NCBI GenBank assembly: GCA_026391315.1
Contig: JAPLDT010000009.1
Coordinates: forward strand, 140,818-204,817
Direction of reading: 5' to 3'
Length of the DNA stretch: 64,000 nt
Source: Bacteroidia bacterium
Lineage (GTDB): Bacteria > Bacteroidota > Bacteroidia > Bacteroidales > Prolixibacteraceae
Position numbers and translations under genes: made by a program
The notes under the pieces: model-generated
Told to the model about the DNA's origin: nothing
Seen by the model: the letters and a program-made list of their open reading frames with translations, nothing else
Databases searched by the model: none
In this document: one piece after another, positions 25,819 to 35,976 of the stretch
Position numbering within the stretch: the stretch's first letter is position 1
Layout: each line of letters starts with the position of its first letter

Positions 25819-27591
25819 TTAGTAAGTTAATCTTTTAATCGTAATATTCCCCGATGTTCTATCTGACTTACTTTTTATTTTAAGTCTTAATATAGTTGGA
25901 AACTCATCCAGCGTCTGTTGTGAACGGGTGACCCTGAATGTTGAACTTTCTTTGAGAAATTCCAGTACATTCTTTATCTTTCCACCGTACATTTCCATCT
26001 TCCAATCTTCAAATTCAAGCCCTGACCCTTTGATATTATCCTTTGCTGAAAATGTAACTTCATATTGGCCTACCATTGTTACATATTTTGTTAAATCAAA
26101 ACTCATTTCTTTCCATTCGGTATTACTAAAAGATTTGTCGTCCCATTTACCGATTTCAATGCCTGGCTCATCGCTTTCTTCTATTCCGTTTTTCTTTCCT
26201 ATCTGGTCATAAAAGGGAGTATAATCTCTCCTTTTTCCCGGTTCCAAGCTTACACCGTTGATGTTGTAAACAGAAAAGTTGGATATAATTGGTTTCGCTT
26301 TTGTATTTGTAAATGACACTTTTATTTTCTTCAAAGTAACCGGATTAAAATGACAGATACGTTTATGTCCTATAGATGTCGCGTTATAAACTTCATTCCA
26401 CTGCCCTTTTTCATTCATCCCTTCAATATTAAAAGCGAGAACCCTTTGTCCCATTGAAAGGTCTTCCTGTAAGATAACATGATTTATTTCTGTTGGTTTA
26501 GGAAATGTAATCTCTAATGAGTTCCCTTCCCCCTTTGTTTTCTTAACCGGATTATCAAATCGTCTTTTTATTTCCTTACCGAATTCTTTATAAGCAGCTA
26601 CATGCGATTCCGGTATTAATCCTGTTGTATCGGGTGTGGCATTTAACAGAAGCATAACTCCTCTGCCAACAGTTTCGTAATACATTTTCATCAACTGCTC
26701 TTTGGTTAATATCAGATTATCTGTATTTACATTCCAGAACCATTTGTGTCCTTTATTTTTAAGTAATGGCACACAGGCTTCTACCGGGGCATACGCATCG
26801 CCAAAGGGGTCTGATTGTAATACAGTTGAAATGGTGGTTTTAAGGTTTTCACTACTTACAGTGTTCCAATTGGTAAATGGGGCACATCCAAATTCGTTAC
26901 CCACCCACCTTAAATTTGTCAATGGGCCCTGAAAAATTGCTGCATCGGAAGCATATTTTTTTAAAATATCATTAACATCAATGTAACAACTGCCATCAAA
27001 CCAAACTTCCTTGATCTCACCGTATCTGCTTAGCACCTCGGTCATTTGCTGGCGATAAATTTTAGTATATGCTTCCTGTTTGGCAGGATCTTTTGTAACA
27101 CCTCCGCTACCAAGTAAAGCGCCAAAATGAGGGTCTCCGGGATAAACATATATTCCCAAATCCAATCCGTATTTTTTACACGATTCGGACAATTCTTTGA
27201 GTACATCCCCCTTTCCGTTTTTCCATGGAGTGTTTTTTACACTATAATCGGTTGTATTAGTTTGCCACCAGCAAAATCCCCCTACATGCTTAGCCACAAA
27301 AATTATCATTTTGGCGCCCCAGCTTTTCGCAACTTCGCACCATTGGTCAGTATTAAGCTTTGTCGGATTAATGCGACCCAACGGTGTGGAAAGATCATCC
27401 CATTCATTGCCCAAACCACGATGTGTTTGCCAGGTATTTGCAGAAAAGTGTAAAAACATAATCTGTTCATAATTTTGCCACCTTAATTGAACTTTTGTGG
27501 GTAAAGGAATGGTTACGTTCTTCTCAATGTTTTGTGCTTTCACCCCAAAAGATGTGATTAATAATAGACTGAATAACAATGTTTTTTTCAT
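25819..27591 (-). CDS. GH29 alpha-L-fucosidase, secreted
   Basis: This is a GH29 enzyme of about 590 residues. The catalytic barrel shows MFLHFSANTW, the substrate-binding KHVGGFCWW and the nucleophile Asp in EVWFDGS. The C-terminal part holds beta-sandwich domains that may bind carbohydrate. I chose the ATG at 27589-27591, which gives a clean signal peptide (MKKTLLFSLLLITSFGVKAQ), over one 14 codons upstream. GH29 enzymes retain configuration and remove alpha-L-fucose; the WDDLSTP and GDPH loops recall the GH29-B group acting on alpha-1,3/1,4 branches. It sits between GH95 and GH36, so fucose release is a main task of the locus. Confidence 0.9.
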   Translation of the reverse strand: MKKTLLFSLLLITSFGVKAQNIEKNVTIPLPTKVQLRWQNYEQIMFLHFSANTWQTHRGLGNEWDDLSTPLGRINPTKLNTDQWCEVAKSWGAKMIIFVAKHVGGFCWWQTNTTDYSVKNTPWKNGKGDVLKELSESCKKYGLDLGIYVYPGDPHFGALLGSGGVTKDPAKQEAYTKIYRQQMTEVLSRYGEIKEVWFDGSCYIDVNDILKKYASDAAIFQGPLTNLRWVGNEFGCAPFTNWNTVSSENLKTTISTVLQSDPFGDAYAPVEACVPLLKNKGHKWFWNVNTDNLILTKEQLMKMYYETVGRGVMLLLNATPDTTGLIPESHVAAYKEFGKEIKRRFDNPVKKTKGEGNSLEITFPKPTEINHVILQEDLSMGQRVLAFNIEGMNEKGQWNEVYNATSIGHKRICHFNPVTLKKIKVSFTNTKAKPIISNFSVYNINGVSLEPGKRRDYTPFYDQIGKKNGIEESDEPGIEIGKWDDKSFSNTEWKEMSFDLTKYVTMVGQYEVTFSAKDNIKGSGLEFEDWKMEMYGGKIKNVLEFLKESSTFRVTRSQQTLDEFPTILRLKIKSKSDRTSGNITIKRLTY

Positions 27592-27632
27592 AATACTGGA
27601 ATTTTTCAACGATTTATTTAAATATTTTGTCA

Positions 27633-29720
27633 TTACCTTCGGCTATGCAACTTCTTGTAGACAACGACTGCGGCGCCTGGTCGCTCCCTCAGGACAACCT
27701 TTACACCCTCGCGCATCAACTGAGACCCTATCATCTCGACTGACGTTGGTTCGTCCAGATTTCGGACCTCGTATCGGGCCTTAGGCTTGAGACCGTGAAG
27801 CACGTAAGTCACCGATTCGTCAGAACATTCTGGCCTTCGGAATGCCTGTAACATTCCCTCTCCGAGGTCCGGACGGTCGAACTGCCATGCGAGCCAGTCC
27901 TTCTTGTCGATGCTATAGGGAGTGAGGGGGTAAAAATCGCCGAACAGATATGGCTGCACGGACACATACTCCTTCAACAGCCTGCGGAGCAGGTTCACGT
28001 CCAGTTTGGACCACCTGTTCTGCAGGTTCGATACACCTACCATAGGCCAGGCCATCAACAAAGCAGGACAATAGGCGCTGCGGAAATCGTAAGCGTTGAT
28101 CCGGAGCATCGGAGCCGCGCCACCACACAAAGGAATCCACGAAAACAGGCCGTAGTTATACCCCTGATTGGATTTGGCATCGTAGTCTCCGGAGGCCTGA
28201 AGGTCGCTGCGCCAGAAAACAATGCTCCTGCTGATTGTCTCGATATCGATCTTCTTGCCGCCCTCGGCACAGTTGTCGATCAACAGACCGGGGTGATTCC
28301 GTAGCAGACCATCCCAGAAGCCATAGAATCCCTCGACATACCTGGACTCGATCATGCCTTGCCTGTTTGGGTCCGTATTCACTGGCCAAAGATTACCGCC
28401 ATCCTGCCTGAAGATGTCCACGCTGAAGTCACTCACCACCTTTGAGAAGTGATCGATCATGTATCGATTGATATCCGGGTTACCATGGTCCAGACCGTAG
28501 AACACCATCTGGCCGTACTCTTTGCCCGCATACGGTTGTCCGAGCCATTCAGGATGCTCCTTTCCGATACCCACGGCCGGGTGAACGCTCCACGGAACCA
28601 TCCACAAAAGGAACTTCATCCCCCTCTTGTGCGCAGCATCGGAAAGAGGCCTTATACCGTTCGGGAAGAGTTGCTTATTCGGAACCTGTTGAGACTGGTG
28701 AGCTTCCCATCCCTGGCTCATGTCGGTCCATCCGGCATCAACCCAGTAGCAGTCCATGGGAAGGTCGTGGTCGCCCCACCAGTTGATCTCCTCAATGTGC
28801 TTCCCGGCGGTCATCCATGAGCCCCAGTTGAGGTCCGCAATGAGTCCTGTGAAGGGTTTGCCGCCCGGTCTTGGTGAGTGATAGTCAAGGAGCAGACGCC
28901 TGAGCATGTTGTGAGCCCTCATCTGATCCCCGTTCCAGAACAGAACCAGTGCCCGTGGGCCTCGAATCTGCTCGCCGGGTTTCAGGTACAAGTGGATACG
29001 TTCCATTCCTGCCTTAACTGATACCTTGCCCCCTGTAGCTCTACTGATCTCAACGGCCCACGGACCCGTCCAACCGAGTCCCACGATTATGCCGTGGCCC
29101 CCGGCGTCAACGTCAAAGAAGGGGAGGGACTCGACCGACGGACTGCCGCCACGGTCGCCCATATTACCATGCGAGCTAAACGCCAGCTTCCCGCCAACGG
29201 CAATGTTATCCACTAGTGGCGCAAAGTCGGAGTAGTCCGGTTTCGTACCCTTGTTGTGGTGAACCAACAAGGAGGAGTCTGCATTGGACGGCAGGCCTAT
29301 ATCGAGTGCCTGGACGTTCTCAAGGATCGGTGTGTCCTTCGCCCCGGTGTTCCTGAAGTAAATGACCCACTCAACAGCCGGGTAGTCTGTGTAGTCCCTA
29401 CACTCGCACCGAACCTGAAGGCCAGAGGCGGGGTCGGTCCAGGTGACGGTGAGCTGCCGGCCGTCCTTCACCTTCGACTCCTCATGTTCAACCTTCCACG
29501 TTTCAAGGAGTCCGGACGATTCTCTGCCTGCATAAATAAATGAGAATGGCGGATTCGGGCGTTCCGCTTCAAACCACGCTGTGTTTTTTTTCCGGGCTTC
29601 TCTCATCTCGCCCGCCGTAGCTATTTTCTTGTGTCTGGGCATATTCAAGTCCGCTCCTTGCGCGGCGGTAACCATTGCAACCACAGACAACACCAACACC
29701 AACAGCTTCGCAAACGACAT
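27633..29720 (-). CDS. GH36-like alpha-galactosidase, G+C-rich
   Basis: This GH36-like enzyme of about 695 residues shows CYWVDAGWTD, LLWMVPWSVH, a nucleophile region VDIFRQDGGNL, DNCAEGGKKIDIE and an acid/base region FWRSDLQ. I chose the ATG at 29718-29720, which gives the signal peptide MSFAKLLVLVLSVVAMVTA, over an ORF start 58 codons upstream. G+C content and codon choice differ plainly from flanking genes; CTG, GGC and GTC codons dominate here. Together with a distinct version of the same family at 16672-18738, this suggests horizontal acquisition into the locus. Upstream, 29721-29995 has no gene that I can support. Confidence 0.85.
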   Translation of the reverse strand: MSFAKLLVLVLSVVAMVTAAQGADLNMPRHKKIATAGEMREARKKNTAWFEAERPNPPFSFIYAGRESSGLLETWKVEHEESKVKDGRQLTVTWTDPASGLQVRCECRDYTDYPAVEWVIYFRNTGAKDTPILENVQALDIGLPSNADSSLLVHHNKGTKPDYSDFAPLVDNIAVGGKLAFSSHGNMGDRGGSPSVESLPFFDVDAGGHGIIVGLGWTGPWAVEISRATGGKVSVKAGMERIHLYLKPGEQIRGPRALVLFWNGDQMRAHNMLRRLLLDYHSPRPGGKPFTGLIADLNWGSWMTAGKHIEEINWWGDHDLPMDCYWVDAGWTDMSQGWEAHQSQQVPNKQLFPNGIRPLSDAAHKRGMKFLLWMVPWSVHPAVGIGKEHPEWLGQPYAGKEYGQMVFYGLDHGNPDINRYMIDHFSKVVSDFSVDIFRQDGGNLWPVNTDPNRQGMIESRYVEGFYGFWDGLLRNHPGLLIDNCAEGGKKIDIETISRSIVFWRSDLQASGDYDAKSNQGYNYGLFSWIPLCGGAAPMLRINAYDFRSAYCPALLMAWPMVGVSNLQNRWSKLDVNLLRRLLKEYVSVQPYLFGDFYPLTPYSIDKKDWLAWQFDRPDLGEGMLQAFRRPECSDESVTYVLHGLKPKARYEVRNLDEPTSVEMIGSQLMREGVKVVLRERPGAAVVVYKKLHSRR

Positions 29721-29995
29721 ATCTACATCTCTCGATCCAATTGTAAAACTCCCGCTAGTCGAGTATTTTCGTGGAGTCTGAGACCCTTTGGATCGTAAGC
29801 ACAAGGCTCCCTGAAATTGTATCAAGTATGGGTTTGTTGTTTTTCTAAAAAAACCGTGTTTACCAAGATTGTCGTTTTTTATATTCATCGCCAAACCTTC
29901 ACTATTATGTTTATAAATTTATAGCTAACACTACTTTAACTGAAAACCAACCTTTCGAATATGCTACTTAAACTTTTCGGATTTATCTTTACTCA

Positions 29996-30970
29996 TTAAC
30001 GTTTGGTAGAAAATTTCACAAATGTGCTCCCTTCCGGAAAATGCTGCTCGTAAAATGTTTTCATTAAACCATCATACATGGCAACACGAATAGTGGCCCA
30101 TGTCGCCTGGTCGCCGGTAGCATAATAAAGATAGGTTCTCCCTTCGTATTCAATAAGGTCAACATCGGAGTTATTAATTCCTTCTCCCTCGCCGGCTTCC
30201 AGTATAGGATTATAGGGACTTAGTTCCCAATCAACCAAATCCTTAGATCGTGCCAGAAACGAAATATAACCGTTATGACCAGCCATTTTGTTGTGCAGGT
30301 AGATGACATAGTAATATGGTTTGAAGTAACGGATAACCGGACAAGCTGAATATTCATTTTTTACACCGGTAAAGACCAATCCGGGAATTTTTCCCCATTT
30401 CGATAAATCGTTGGAACGGGCAAATTTGAAACAAAAAGAAACAGGCTTGTTCGATTCGTAAGCCATCAGGAAACCTTTGTCATCGCGGCACACAGAAGTA
30501 TTATACAGATGCTCACCACCTTCTGGCAGAATTACCATTTCTGTTTTCCAGTTTTTCAAGTCAGTCGTAACAAAACGATTAATCCCACTTAAATTACCTA
30601 AGACAGTTGATTCAGAAAAATCCAGGGCAAAAACATTCAACTCAGAATCATTAACAAAAGCGCTGGCAAATGAATGTGCTGTTCCAAAACGGAGAATTTC
30701 TTTTCCTGTTCGCAGATCATCAATATATAAGAACGAATCAGTTGCCTTTACATTAACAGCACCACCAGAAGGCCTGTAGTTTGCTACCATCAGAAGACGT
30801 GAATTAAACAGAACAGGTGTATTTTCCATTGGAACCCTATCTGTTTGAGAAAAAGCAAAGGGTAATTTTACAAGTACAGGTTTCTGAGATTTTTGGGCAT
30901 AAACTGAGGCTGAGTTAAACAGAAGAAACGAACAGATAGAAATAATCAGATGTATCTTTTTCATAGGCAT
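29996..30970 (-). CDS. Secreted five-bladed beta-propeller, GH43/GH-like
   Basis: This 324-residue secreted protein begins with a signal peptide (KKIHLIISICSFLLFNSASV). The body is a beta-propeller of the GH43/GH32/GH130 type. It includes DRVPMENTPVLFN near the start, WKTEMVILPEGGEHLYNTSV, KNEYSACPVIRYF, and repeated sections of the form ARSKDLVDWELSPYNPI and NNSDVDLIEYEGRTYLYY. Acidic residues at blade starts are candidate catalytic or metal ligands. The exact family and substrate are not clear. It lies 40 nt downstream of the GH2 gene and in the same operon. Confidence 0.7.
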   Translation of the reverse strand: MPMKKIHLIISICSFLLFNSASVYAQKSQKPVLVKLPFAFSQTDRVPMENTPVLFNSRLLMVANYRPSGGAVNVKATDSFLYIDDLRTGKEILRFGTAHSFASAFVNDSELNVFALDFSESTVLGNLSGINRFVTTDLKNWKTEMVILPEGGEHLYNTSVCRDDKGFLMAYESNKPVSFCFKFARSNDLSKWGKIPGLVFTGVKNEYSACPVIRYFKPYYYVIYLHNKMAGHNGYISFLARSKDLVDWELSPYNPILEAGEGEGINNSDVDLIEYEGRTYLYYATGDQATWATIRVAMYDGLMKTFYEQHFPEGSTFVKFSTKR

Positions 30971-31010
30971 AACGATTTTTTTTTGATAATTTTTAGAAAT
31001 AACCGATTTT

Positions 31011-34000
31011 CTAACGATATCCTATCGCTTTCAACGTTGTTTCGAAATCAGCAGGAAGTTTTTCTATTGATCTTTTCTGATCAAGGGATGCAAAGTGTAA
31101 TAAATTGCGCAAAAGACGTTCTGCTGCCGGATGAGTACCTAAATTGTTTCGGATCAACAAGGTATTCAATATGAAGTTCCCCGAACCAAATGAATAAACG
31201 GATATCATTAACCCCGAAGAGTAATCCTGAGAAGCTCTGATTGCTCCAGCTACAGCTTCTTTAGGGGAATCCTGTCCCACCCAGGCAATACGCGGAATAA
31301 GTTCCCGGTAGAATTGATGATCCATTAATCCCCCGGCAGGAAGGCCATCAAATATTGGATGTTGCTTTGCCCATTCATCTTTTAGATAAAGCCAGCTATT
31401 AATAGACGATAAAGACCCTTTTTTCTCCAAAGGTAAGAATTCAACATTGTTCTTGCCTTTCTTGAATACTTCCGGAGAAAGAAAAATAGCGTTTGAACCA
31501 CGGGCGATATGTTGCATGAGCGATCTAAATGACGTTAATGTGTCTTTGCCCTCTGGTGGATTCGCTCCTATTAATATTACTTCCCTGAATTTTTGTTTTT
31601 CAGTATTAAATGGCCGTGTTTTGATATGTTTTTCGGCGAGCCATTTTGTCAACAGCGTATCAACTCCCCATACTGTAACTTCCGTTTCAAATGCAGGCAT
31701 CTGATTTGGATCATCCACATAAAATTCTACTTCGCCACACCTTGGTGCACCTCCCCGTTCAAGAGTTGCTAAAAGATGGTATTTCCCAGCAGGTCCATCG
31801 ATAGGCAACTCCACCGAAAAAACAGGCTGTGCCAATGGGGGCTCAGCTCCCTTTTGAGTTACAGGAACAGTAATCGTAGTTTTGCGCTCATAAATTTTCT
31901 GGTTACCAGGTCCAACGACCTGAATAAGTGCAGGATAATCTCCAGGAGGAAGGACATCTTCGTTTGCCAGAACCACTTCAAGCTTAACTTTCTCCCCGCG
32001 ATAACTATTTTTTGGTTCTGCAAATAGACACCAGCGCAATGGAGCTAAACCCTCAAACATTGCATCAACGGTGCCAGGCTTAAGCTCCCGAAAAGTAGTT
32101 GTCAAACCTTCCCCGGTCATGAATTGATCGTTCATGCCTGAAAGATTATATCCGATGATTTTGGGATTTGAACGGATAGCCGTAAGTCCAAGTCTCCGTT
32201 GACTTGCCATCCTGCGAATGCTCTCAGCAAAGAAATCTTCCGGTCGGATGTAAATTTCATTCAGTTTCCATTGGTCCCAATCAACAAGATATTTATCTAA
32301 CCGCTCTTTGTAAAATTTCGCATCCTCAGCTCCCTCTTTTCCAAAACTTTCGAAATGTCGCGTTACCCGCCATAAGTCGACGGCACTGCCAATGCCATAT
32401 TCGGATAGAAAAACTGGCTTTGAATTTTGTCCGAGGCTACGGATAAGATTGGTAAATTGTTCAGTTTGAGGAACTATGGGATAGGCATGTGCATCTCCGG
32501 AATTTTCCATATAGCCTGGCATTTCGGTTACTTTTGATTGAGGAGCATCAGGAGCCTCTTTACCAAGTAAGTGTTCCCATTCCCGGGATCCGGGATTAGA
32601 TATAGAGCCGATGGAGAATTGACAATCAAAACGACCACTACCCAGGATAACCATCCGGCTGTTATCTAATGAACGTACATGAGGAAGCATTGCAACGGCA
32701 TGTCTGAATATCGGGCCATCAAAAGTTTCGTTGAGCAGCCCCCAGATAATTACGCTGGGATGGTTACGATCGCGACGGATCATCCCTGACTGAGAACGAT
32801 CAAAGCGTTGGAACATCTTAGATGTGCTATCCATACTCATTGAAGCAAATGATTCATTATAAACCATTAAACCTATTTCATCGCATAGGTCAAGTTGGTA
32901 GGGTTGCTCACCTCCCCATATAAAGCGAATAGCGTTGAATCCCATAACCTTCATATCCAATAAATCCCGGCGCGCCAGATCAGGGTCTGTGGGTAACCGC
33001 TGACCGATAGGATAGTTGTTACTGAAATAGGCAGAACGTAGAAAAATTCGCCGGCCATTAAGCCGGAAACTTCCATTTTCTAATCGAAAATCACGAAAAC
33101 CAAAACGAACGGAACGTTCGTCTATGGATTTATCCTTTTCATTCGTGTTACGTAGGCTAAGTCTGTACAAGTAGGGATTATTGATATCCCATAAGTGAGG
33201 ATTTTCAATTTTTAGCGTTGTCTTAATAATCGTGTCTCCCGGAGGAACATCGCAATCAAATTCCATTGATTTTAAAGTTTCTCCACTTGTCGCCGGTGCA
33301 ACTGTACATACTAAGTGTTGATGAATCTTTTTTGTCCCGCTGTTACGTAAGTTAGCCTCAATTCTAACAACATCACTTTTTGAATTGGCCGAAGCGAAAA
33401 GATCCTCCACCCGAACAATTGGCACCAACATTAATTCAACTGATCCAGTTATACCTCCACAATTGTATTCTGATCCGGAACTATAGGGTATTACTCTCGC
33501 TTGCCTTGGAATTTGCTTTAAGGTCATGCTATCTATCGGTTCATTCGTCGGATTTAATACCCGAACACTAAGATGGTTGGTATCTCCCGATTTGACAACA
33601 TCCGTAACATCTATTACAAAAGGAACGTCTCCACTTTCATAACGACCCATAAAGACATTATTGAGCCACACATCACCCATGTAATCAATTGATCCAAAAC
33701 GCAATAATGTCCGACCGGAAGGGTAATAATTTGTTGGAGCCAGAAAGTCGTGCCAATACCATACTACCCCATGATAAGCAGGAAATACATCCTGAAGAAT
33801 CCATGGAACTTTAATTTTCTTAGCACCTGAAACCTGGGCTTCCCACCACTTCTCGTTTTTTCCAACATTCAAAGAATCTGTTGCCAACAACCATTCTCCG
33901 TCTAAAGAAACGACAGATTTTGATGTTAAACTATTGCTCTTTAAGGCCGTGGATTTAGCCGATAACTTGTTAATTTGTTGGCCATTACTAGGTCCGCCTG

Positions 34001-34142
34001 ACAAAAAGATTAAAAAAAAGATTGTATAATTGACTAATAAACAACTCCTTACAACCAAGTATTTGATGATCTCCCTGTATCGTTGCATATTTATTTCTAA
34101 ACGTAACCAATCTTTTATTATTTCTGAATATATTTTATTCAT
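31011..34142 (-). CDS. GH2 family glycoside hydrolase with C-terminal extension
   Basis: This large secreted GH2 enzyme has 1043 residues. It carries the jelly-roll sugar-binding domain (SLDGEWLLATD, LRFGSIDYMGDVWLN), an immunoglobulin-like domain and the TIM barrel. The acid/base Glu is in WGLLNETFDG and the nucleophile Glu in PVFLSEYGIG. About 350 residues of beta-rich and alpha/beta sequence follow; the last part (FREVILIGANPPEG, GSNAIFLSPEVF) resembles a ThuA/GATase1-like domain. A start 18 codons later would give a more standard signal peptide (LLVNYTIFFLIFLSG). GH2 covers beta-galactosidase, beta-mannosidase and beta-glucuronidase; the precise activity is open. Confidence 0.85.
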   Translation of the reverse strand: MNKIYSEIIKDWLRLEINMQRYREIIKYLVVRSCLLVNYTIFFLIFLSGGPSNGQQINKLSAKSTALKSNSLTSKSVVSLDGEWLLATDSLNVGKNEKWWEAQVSGAKKIKVPWILQDVFPAYHGVVWYWHDFLAPTNYYPSGRTLLRFGSIDYMGDVWLNNVFMGRYESGDVPFVIDVTDVVKSGDTNHLSVRVLNPTNEPIDSMTLKQIPRQARVIPYSSGSEYNCGGITGSVELMLVPIVRVEDLFASANSKSDVVRIEANLRNSGTKKIHQHLVCTVAPATSGETLKSMEFDCDVPPGDTIIKTTLKIENPHLWDINNPYLYRLSLRNTNEKDKSIDERSVRFGFRDFRLENGSFRLNGRRIFLRSAYFSNNYPIGQRLPTDPDLARRDLLDMKVMGFNAIRFIWGGEQPYQLDLCDEIGLMVYNESFASMSMDSTSKMFQRFDRSQSGMIRRDRNHPSVIIWGLLNETFDGPIFRHAVAMLPHVRSLDNSRMVILGSGRFDCQFSIGSISNPGSREWEHLLGKEAPDAPQSKVTEMPGYMENSGDAHAYPIVPQTEQFTNLIRSLGQNSKPVFLSEYGIGSAVDLWRVTRHFESFGKEGAEDAKFYKERLDKYLVDWDQWKLNEIYIRPEDFFAESIRRMASQRRLGLTAIRSNPKIIGYNLSGMNDQFMTGEGLTTTFRELKPGTVDAMFEGLAPLRWCLFAEPKNSYRGEKVKLEVVLANEDVLPPGDYPALIQVVGPGNQKIYERKTTITVPVTQKGAEPPLAQPVFSVELPIDGPAGKYHLLATLERGGAPRCGEVEFYVDDPNQMPAFETEVTVWGVDTLLTKWLAEKHIKTRPFNTEKQKFREVILIGANPPEGKDTLTSFRSLMQHIARGSNAIFLSPEVFKKGKNNVEFLPLEKKGSLSSINSWLYLKDEWAKQHPIFDGLPAGGLMDHQFYRELIPRIAWVGQDSPKEAVAGAIRASQDYSSGLMISVYSFGSGNFILNTLLIRNNLGTHPAAERLLRNLLHFASLDQKRSIEKLPADFETTLKAIGYR

Positions 34143-34361
34143 GACCTTATTTTAAAATTAATCTCATCTGACAGGCAATACTTCAATTTGCCAAAACAGC
34201 AATGACTAATTATTTTTTCAATAAAGGATTTGAGATTGCATTAAAACTGAATAACTGCGTAGGCCAAAAATTGATCCGTTCGAATCCTTCCGGAACTGAC
34301 TGACTGAACTGAACATAAGCCTGAATCTTGCCCTTTGTGGTGTAGCCAAACATAAAAATAT

Positions 34362-34409
34362 ACTGTATTGTAACTCATAACCAGAGACTAGCATGAGTTA
34401 CAATACAGT
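34362..34409 (-). terminator. Stem-loop between susD and GH2 gene
   Basis: A perfect 17-bp inverted repeat (ACTGTATTGTAACTCAT and its complement) encloses a 14-nt loop. On the minus strand it follows the SusD stop codon by about 35 nt and is followed by a T-rich run (ATATTTTTATG). It looks like a rho-independent terminator. Because downstream glycosidase genes continue in the same direction, it may set a higher transcript level for susC/susD than for the enzymes. The rest of the 34143-34444 spacer shows no gene that I can support. Confidence 0.75.
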
Positions 34410-34444
34410 CTTAAAAAATGAACTTTATCCCTAATTATTTAAAT

Positions 34445-35959
34445 CTAATAACCTGGATTTTGCACAAGCTGTGGATTAGCATCCAAGTCGCTTTGAGGGA
34501 AAGGCCACAGGTATTGTTTTTGGGTGAATACCAAAAAATTACCATCTGCATCTTTTATCGTTGGCAAAAAGGTATCTGCAATTTTCCAGCGTTTTAAATC
34601 ATAATACCTTACACCTTCAACACCTAATTCAACTTCTCTTTCGTGGCGAATATAATCCCTGACTGAACTTTGATTGTTATATTTTGATTGATCCACAAGG
34701 GGCATATTTACGCCAGGTCTGGATCTGACCTGATTAATTGCAGCATAAACACTCGCATCCGGCCCACTCGCCTCATTCTTTGCTTCAGCATACATTAACA
34801 ATACGTCGGCATAACGAAGAATTATAAAATCCCAGTCATCAAGGAAAGCATTGGAATAATCACCTGAAATAGTAGGATCAAGATACTTTCTATTTAATAC
34901 ACCTGAGGGATTAAATGTATTATAGCTGTAAAATCCAGGCCAGTCTTGACCTGGTTGTCTTATTGTATAATAAAATCTGGGGTCGCGGTTTACATATGGG
35001 TTTGCAGCATTGTACAAAGGTGATTCAGAAATGGCTTTCCCATCAGTGCACTCGAAAGCGTCCCTAAAACTTTGACGTAAAAATATGTGGGCAGAATATT
35101 CAATATTATAACCATACACACCGGACGCGTCAGGACTAAGATACCTGCATGAAAACATTATTTCCGGATTATTTACCTGTCCCTTATTAACGAACATACT
35201 CGGATAATCGTTATATAAACTAAACTTACCGGAACTCATAATTTGCTGTGCCAGGGTTGCTGCTTCTGTCCATTTTTCCTGAGTTAACAACACCCTTATT
35301 TTTATTCCCATTACACTGCCTTTTACTGCATGTCCGTCGGTATATGGAATATCAGGTAAAACAGAAATTGCATTATCCAGATCCTCCGTTATAAAAGCAA
35401 ATACTTCTGCCGCAGTACTCTTCGCTATTTTAGAGGATGCTGCATCTACAGGTAATGTTTTATACAGCGGTACCCCACCAAATGTAGTCACTAAATTAAA
35501 GTAATATAATGCCCGAATAAATCTTACTTCTCCTTTATATATATTTTTTTTAGCGTCAGCTACAGTTGTGACTTTATCAATATGGTCCAAAAAATAGTTG
35601 CAAGATGAAATAGCTCTATAACAACACCGATAGTAATTACCAACCAAGTCGCTACTAGGAGTAATATTTCCCCGGCTCATATCAGAGATGCTAAACAAGC
35701 TCCAATAAACATAAGCTACATCACTTAATCCATCCATATAACCCCCTTGATAGTTATTAGGAAATCCTCCCCAACCATCACCCTTCAATCGGTCGTAACA
35801 ACCGGCCAAAGCCATTTGTAAATCAGCATCACTTTTCCAAAAGGTTCCACTCGAAACCTTATCCAGAGGATTTTTATTTAAAAAATCCTTTTGGCATGAA
35901 AAGAATAATAATGAAATAAATATAACTCTGGTAGCTTTAATAACATTATTTATTTTCAT
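34445..35959 (-). CDS. SusD/RagB-like glycan-binding lipoprotein
   Basis: This 504-residue SusD-family outer-membrane lipoprotein has the lipobox LLFFSC near residue 22. It starts with the characteristic KDFLNKNPLDKVSSGTFWKS, and TPR-like helices carry AAEVFAFITEDLDNAI and GIKIRVLLTQ. The C-terminal signature VRSRPGV, followed later by REVELGVEGVRYYDLKRW, is typical of RagB/SusD. It captures glycans at the cell surface and hands them to the SusC transporter, whose gene ends 17 nt upstream. The glycan is probably fucosylated and galactosylated, judging from the neighbouring enzymes. Confidence 0.95.
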   Translation of the reverse strand: MKINNVIKATRVIFISLLFFSCQKDFLNKNPLDKVSSGTFWKSDADLQMALAGCYDRLKGDGWGGFPNNYQGGYMDGLSDVAYVYWSLFSISDMSRGNITPSSDLVGNYYRCCYRAISSCNYFLDHIDKVTTVADAKKNIYKGEVRFIRALYYFNLVTTFGGVPLYKTLPVDAASSKIAKSTAAEVFAFITEDLDNAISVLPDIPYTDGHAVKGSVMGIKIRVLLTQEKWTEAATLAQQIMSSGKFSLYNDYPSMFVNKGQVNNPEIMFSCRYLSPDASGVYGYNIEYSAHIFLRQSFRDAFECTDGKAISESPLYNAANPYVNRDPRFYYTIRQPGQDWPGFYSYNTFNPSGVLNRKYLDPTISGDYSNAFLDDWDFIILRYADVLLMYAEAKNEASGPDASVYAAINQVRSRPGVNMPLVDQSKYNNQSSVRDYIRHEREVELGVEGVRYYDLKRWKIADTFLPTIKDADGNFLVFTQKQYLWPFPQSDLDANPQLVQNPGY

Positions 35960-35976
35960 AATATTTTTTTTTAATT

